A stretch of DNA of 8,163 nt from Gemmatimonadaceae bacterium (GTDB lineage: Bacteria; Gemmatimonadota; Gemmatimonadetes; Gemmatimonadales; Gemmatimonadaceae), in assembly GCA_017881545.1 (NCBI GenBank), contig JADGQU010000091.1, positions 1 to 8,163 on the forward strand, read 5' to 3'. Shown piece by piece: positions 4,547 through 8,163 of this stretch (positions are counted from its first letter, which is position 1; each line of letters begins with the position of its first letter). The position numbers and the translations under genes were made by a program. A model generated the notes under the pieces. It was given only the letters and a program-made list of their open reading frames with translations. It had not been told where the DNA came from and did no database searches.

Positions 4547-6622
4547 ATGGCGAAGCCGACAATCCAGGACGCGCGCGCGGTTCTCAAGAGCGCGTTCGGC
4601 TACGACAAATTCCGGCCCGGCCAGGAGGCCGCTGTGTCCGCCGTCCTCGCGGGGCGGGACACCGTCGTCGTCCTGCCCACGGGCGGTGGAAAATCTCTCT
4701 GCTTCCAGGTGCCGGCGCTTCTCATGCCAGGCCTGACCGTCGTCGTCTCGCCCCTCATCTCGCTGATGAAGGATCAGGTGGATGCGCTCACGGCCAAGGG
4801 GCTGCCGGCCGCGTTCATTAACAGCACGCTGACTTCGGGGCAGGTGTCCGATCGACTTGCGCGCGCCGATCGCGGCGAGCTCAAGCTGCTCTATGTCGCG
4901 CCGGAGCGCTTCGACTACGGCCGCACCGCCGAGCGGCTGCGCAAAGCCGGGGTTTCACTTCTCGCGATCGACGAAGCCCACTGCATCAGCCAATGGGGGC
5001 ACGACTTTCGTCCGAGTTACCTCCGTGTAAAGAAAGTCCACGAAGCCCTTGGCTCCCCGACGACGATTGCACTGACGGCGACCGCGACGCCCGAGGTTCG
5101 ACGCGACATCGCGCGCGAGCTCGCGTTGAAAGACCCCGAGACGATCATCACCGGGTTCGATCGCCCAAACCTCACATACTACGTCGTTCCAACGAAGAGC
5201 GACTCCGAAAAAGAAAAGCGGATCGTCGAGATCCTGCGCAAACACGATGGACTCGCGGTGATCTATGCATCGACCCGTAAAGCGGTTGACCACCTGACAA
5301 CAGTCCTCGAGCGCGCGAAGATTCGCGCGGCCGGCTATCACGCGGGGCTGGATGACAGCAGAAGGCGCGAGGTGCAGGAAGCCTTCATGAGCGAAAAAAT
5401 CCGCGCGATTGTCGCTACCAACGCATTCGGTATGGGAATCGACAAACCCAACGTCCGCCTCGTCATTCACTACGCGATGCCGGGCACGCTCGAGGCCTAC
5501 TATCAGGAGGCCGGCCGCGCCGGGCGCGATGGGCTCCACTCGGACGTGTTTCTGCTGCACTCGTTTCCGGATCGCTTTACGCACGAATTCTTCATCAAAG
5601 GCTCGTATCCGGAGCGCGTCGTCGTGGAGAAAACCTACGAGGCGCTCAAGAAACTTTCGGATGACCAGGGCTTTGTGAGCGCTGAGCCGGAAGATCTCGC
5701 GCGCAAGATCACGCCGAAACCCAACAGTCGAGAGATCGAGGGCGCAATCCGAATTCTGACGCGCGCTGCCGCGGTGACGCTCAGCAACGGCGAACAAGCG
5801 CGCGTGCATGTGCGCCTGCTCGCTACGCCGGAGCGGATCAAGCGCGAGGTGACGGGCGAGAGCAACAGTGAGCTCGGGCTGCTACGCGCTCTCTGGCGTG
5901 GCGTCGGAGCTGCTCTCCAGACTGGCGCCGTTGTCGATCTCGACGGACTGCCGCCGGGACTTGGTGGGTCCGCTGCCTCCGTGCCGCTGCTCGATGCACT
6001 TCAGGACCGGCAATTCCTGGTGTGGGAGCGGTTGGGAAACGGCCTCTATCTCGCTGACCGGAAGGCTCAGCTCTCGAAGTTCAAGATCGATTGGGCTCTG
6101 ATCGATCGTCGGCGCGCGGCGGACCTCTCCAAGCTGCAAGCTGTCCAGAAATACGCGTACACGAAGGAGTGCCGCCGCGGTTTTGTGCTGCGCTACTTCG
6201 GCGATCCCGCGGCGAAGCGCAAGTGCGAAGGCTGCGACAATTGCCTCGGCATCACAGTCGCGGCCGCTGTGGAAGACCAGGCACCGCGTCGAGGTCGACG
6301 CGACAAGCGCACCAGGCACGCGACACCGTACACCGCTGAGACTGCCCGCTCTGTCGACGCCCCGGATGATGTGTCATTGGGCGTTGCGGATGAGCGACTT
6401 CTCGGAGCGCTCAGGACCGTTAGAAGCACGATCGCCCGCGAGGAACATGTGCCCGCGTATATTGTATTCTCGGATCGCACACTCGCCGAGCTCGCTGTAA
6501 GGCGCCCCCGGTCGTTGACTGCTTTTCAGGACGTCCGCGGAGTCGGCCCGATGAAGCTCGAGCGCTACGGTGCGCGCTTTCTCGACGCAATTTCCAAAGC
6601 TGATGACATTGAAGCGGCCTGA
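4547..6622 (+). CDS. recQ: RecQ-family ATP-dependent DNA helicase
   Basis: A 691-residue superfamily 2 helicase that unwinds DNA 3' to 5' in repair and replication-fork rescue. Motifs appear in order: the RecQ-specific FGYDKFRPGQ (residues 17-26), Walker A LPTGGGKS (43-50), DEAH in IDEAHCISQWGHDFRPSY (141-158), LTATAT (176-181), IYASTRKAVD (239-248), VATNAFGMGIDKPNVRLV (289-306) and the arginine-finger motif YYQEAGRAGRDG (318-329). A zinc site follows at Cys542, Cys560, Cys563 and Cys566 (CRRGFVLRYFGD, then CEGCDNC). An HRDC domain fills about residues 614-685, with a helix-hairpin-helix-like RGVGPMK. In E. coli RecQ the zinc cysteines come soon after the helicase core; here nearly 200 residues intervene. 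The ATG at 4547 is chosen because the family motif begins 16 residues later. The open frame extends upstream to 4424, but that part overlaps the dehydratase gene and has no family resemblance. No good ribosome site is seen. It is probably a separate transcription unit from the acyl-CoA operon. Confidence 0.95.
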   Translation: MAKPTIQDARAVLKSAFGYDKFRPGQEAAVSAVLAGRDTVVVLPTGGGKSLCFQVPALLMPGLTVVVSPLISLMKDQVDALTAKGLPAAFINSTLTSGQVSDRLARADRGELKLLYVAPERFDYGRTAERLRKAGVSLLAIDEAHCISQWGHDFRPSYLRVKKVHEALGSPTTIALTATATPEVRRDIARELALKDPETIITGFDRPNLTYYVVPTKSDSEKEKRIVEILRKHDGLAVIYASTRKAVDHLTTVLERAKIRAAGYHAGLDDSRRREVQEAFMSEKIRAIVATNAFGMGIDKPNVRLVIHYAMPGTLEAYYQEAGRAGRDGLHSDVFLLHSFPDRFTHEFFIKGSYPERVVVEKTYEALKKLSDDQGFVSAEPEDLARKITPKPNSREIEGAIRILTRAAAVTLSNGEQARVHVRLLATPERIKREVTGESNSELGLLRALWRGVGAALQTGAVVDLDGLPPGLGGSAASVPLLDALQDRQFLVWERLGNGLYLADRKAQLSKFKIDWALIDRRRAADLSKLQAVQKYAYTKECRRGFVLRYFGDPAAKRKCEGCDNCLGITVAAAVEDQAPRRGRRDKRTRHATPYTAETARSVDAPDDVSLGVADERLLGALRTVRSTIAREEHVPAYIVFSDRTLAELAVRRPRSLTAFQDVRGVGPMKLERYGARFLDAISKADDIEAA

Positions 6623-6656
6623 AGCATCCGGGCGCCAACCATTGACGACGAAGTAA

Positions 6657-8163
6657 ATGAGATCAGAAATCAGATTAGCCATTGCGCGTCTATCCGGCGC
6701 CGCGGCGTTCGCAATCTTCGCCGGCGCCCTCTCGGTCGCAACGGCGCAGCAGTCATCCGGAACCACGGCGCAGCAGCCATCCGTGGCCGCAGCCGCACCC
6801 CTGCCTTTCGATCCCGCCGTTACTGTCGGGACGCTCCCCAACGGCATGCGCTACTACATCCGCGAGAATCACAAGCCGGAGAAGCGCGCCGAGCTGAGAC
6901 TCGTCGTCAACGCCGGCTCAGTGCTCGAGGAGGAAAATCAGCGCGGCCTCGCGCACATGGTCGAGCACATGGCGTTCCGGGGCACGAAGCAGTTCGCCGG
7001 CAACCAGATCTCGAGCTACCTCGAATCCGTCGGAATGCGATACGGTCCGGACATCAACGCGTTCACCAGCTTCGACGAGACGGTGTACATGATCACCATC
7101 CCGACGGACACGGCCGCGATCGTCGACAAGGGATTCCAGATTCTGTCCGAGTGGGCGCACAACGTAGCGTTCGACCCGGCGCAGATCGAAAAGGAACGGC
7201 CGGTCGTGATCGAGGAGTGGCGCCTGGGGCAGGGCGCCGAGAACCGGATGCAGAACAAGTGGTTTCCCGTGCTCTTCACCGGATCAAAGTATGGTGAGCG
7301 CCTGCCGATCGGCTTGAAGTCGGTTCTGGAGACTTACAAGCCGGCAACTCTCCGCCGGTTCTACGATACCTGGTATCGGCCGGAGCTCATGGCAGTCGTT
7401 GCAGTCGGTGACTTCGACAAGCGTCAGATCGAGGCGCTGATCACGCGCTACCTCGGCGCGATTCCGCGATCGACGACCCCCAGGGTCCGGCCGTTCTCTC
7501 CCGTTCCACCTCACGCCGCGACGCTCGTCTCGATCAACAGCGACAAGGAAGCTACGCGATCGGTCATCAGGCTCCTCTACAAACAACCCAAGCGCTTCAA
7601 CACGACTGCGGCGACTTACAGACAGCACTTGGTCGAGGGCCTGTTCGGCTCGATGTTCAACGACCGCTTCGGGGAGATCACGCAGAAGCCGAATCCGCCG
7701 TTCATCAATGCCTCTGCGTCGCAGGGTGATCTCGTTCGAACCGCTGAGACGTTCTCACTCTCCGCGATCGTCGCGGACAACGGAATTCAACGCGGGCTGA
7801 ACGCCATTCTCACTGAGGGCGAGCGCGTTAAGAAATTCGGATTTCTCCAATCCGAGCTGGACCGCGCCAAGAAGGATATCCAACGCGGAATCGAACAGGC
7901 CTACGCCGAGCGCGACAAGACAAACTCGGATGTATACGCCAACGCGTACTCCTCGTCATTCCTTCAGGGAGAGCCGGCGACGAGCACCCAATACGATCTC
8001 GATGCAATCACCCGACTTCTCCCGGGAATCACGCTGGCGGAAGTGAACAAGCTGGCGGGCGAGTGGATGACCGAGAGGAACCGTGTTCTTGCGACGACCT
8101 CTCCCGACAAACCGGGAATCGTCAATCCTTCCAGCGCAGAGCTTCTCCTCGCGTTCGATGCGG
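6657..8163 (+). CDS. Secreted M16 zinc metallopeptidase (pitrilysin/PqqL-like), 3'-truncated
   Basis: The frame is open from the ATG at 6657 to the right edge; 502 residues are visible, and PqqL-like members usually reach about 900-950. The first 30 residues look like a signal peptide: MRSEIR, a hydrophobic Ala-rich stretch, then the cleavage-type sequence ATA before Gln31. The mature enzyme should therefore act outside the cytoplasm. The inverted zinc motif HxxEH is HMVEH (residues 100-104, in RGLAHMVEHMAFRGTKQF), with Glu103 as the catalytic base. The third zinc ligand is most likely Glu187 in EKERPVVIEEWRLG; Glu180 seven residues earlier matches the second conserved glutamate of pitrilysin. 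The M16 N-terminal domain covers about residues 55-200, and the second domain begins near 220 with TLRRFYDTWYRPELMAVVAVGDFD. The family cleaves peptides and small unfolded proteins. It lies 34 bases after recQ with no obvious ribosome site, and no functional link to recQ is apparent. A short 8-codon duplication follows the signal peptide. Confidence 0.93.
   Translation, partial: MRSEIRLAIARLSGAAAFAIFAGALSVATAQQSSGTTAQQPSVAAAAPLPFDPAVTVGTLPNGMRYYIRENHKPEKRAELRLVVNAGSVLEEENQRGLAHMVEHMAFRGTKQFAGNQISSYLESVGMRYGPDINAFTSFDETVYMITIPTDTAAIVDKGFQILSEWAHNVAFDPAQIEKERPVVIEEWRLGQGAENRMQNKWFPVLFTGSKYGERLPIGLKSVLETYKPATLRRFYDTWYRPELMAVVAVGDFDKRQIEALITRYLGAIPRSTTPRVRPFSPVPPHAATLVSINSDKEATRSVIRLLYKQPKRFNTTAATYRQHLVEGLFGSMFNDRFGEITQKPNPPFINASASQGDLVRTAETFSLSAIVADNGIQRGLNAILTEGERVKKFGFLQSELDRAKKDIQRGIEQAYAERDKTNSDVYANAYSSSFLQGEPATSTQYDLDAITRLLPGITLAEVNKLAGEWMTERNRVLATTSPDKPGIVNPSSAELLLAFDA
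6741..6783 (+). repeat. Imperfect direct repeat just after the signal peptide
   Basis: Two 19-base copies (6741-6759 and 6765-6783) differ at one position and are offset by 24 bases, exactly 8 codons. They encode TAQQSS and TAQQPS. This looks like a recent in-frame duplication in the linker between the signal peptide and the first peptidase domain. Confidence 0.8.

Noticed and set aside
4955..5809. Minus-strand open frame of 284 codons opposite recQ
   Set aside because: The plus strand carries all RecQ helicase motifs in order, while the reverse frame has Arg/Val/Ala-rich shadow composition.
6642..6670. TTGACG ahead of the M16 gene as a promoter -35 box
   Set aside because: No acceptable -10 box at proper spacing, and a transcript starting there would begin inside the signal peptide coding region.
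6926..6935. GAGGAGGAAA inside the peptidase gene as a ribosome site
   Set aside because: It encodes the Glu-rich turn before the HxxEH motif, and no suitable start codon with a meaningful product follows.

Overview
This GC-rich window has every supported gene on the plus strand and very little non-coding DNA. The gene content is acyl-CoA carboxylase, AtuA-type proteins, crotonase, PLP-dependent dehydratase, RecQ and a secreted M16 metallopeptidase. Together with TTG/GTG/ATG starts and weak Shine-Dalgarno sites, this suggests an aerobic soil-type bacterium. Gemmatimonadota or a similar lineage is my best guess, from gene style only; no phylogenetic marker is present.

Region 1 (1-4476) is one tightly packed operon of six genes. 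Each gene begins inside the stop codon of the one before it (TTGA, GTGA, ATGA, ATGA, ATGA). In order they are: the C-terminal part of an acyl-CoA carboxylase carboxyltransferase (beta) subunit, cut by the window edge; an AtuA-family (DUF1446) protein; a small separate protein matching the C-terminal domain of AtuA; a crotonase of the LiuC/AtuE type; a 54-residue two-helix membrane protein too short for most gene callers; and a serine/threonine dehydratase-like PLP enzyme. The first four recall the liu (leucine/isovalerate) and atu (acyclic terpene) pathways of Pseudomonas, in which a branched enoyl-CoA is carboxylated by a biotin enzyme and the product is hydrated. AtuA has no established reaction. 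The biotin carboxylase subunit and the acyl-CoA dehydrogenase expected for such a pathway are not visible and may lie upstream.

Region 2 (4477-6622) is a 70-base gap containing a GC-rich hairpin, followed by recQ, a 691-residue RecQ-family DNA helicase. It has an unusually long segment between its helicase core and its zinc-binding cysteines, and a C-terminal HRDC domain.

Region 3 (6623-8163) is a 34-base gap followed by a secreted M16 (pitrilysin/PqqL-like) zinc peptidase that runs off the right edge of the window.

I see no RNA genes, CRISPR arrays, insertion sequences, phage genes or attachment sites. The part most worth following up is the AtuA two-gene module, with its carboxylase and crotonase partners and the embedded tiny membrane protein. 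It looks like a coherent but biochemically undefined acyl-CoA pathway.
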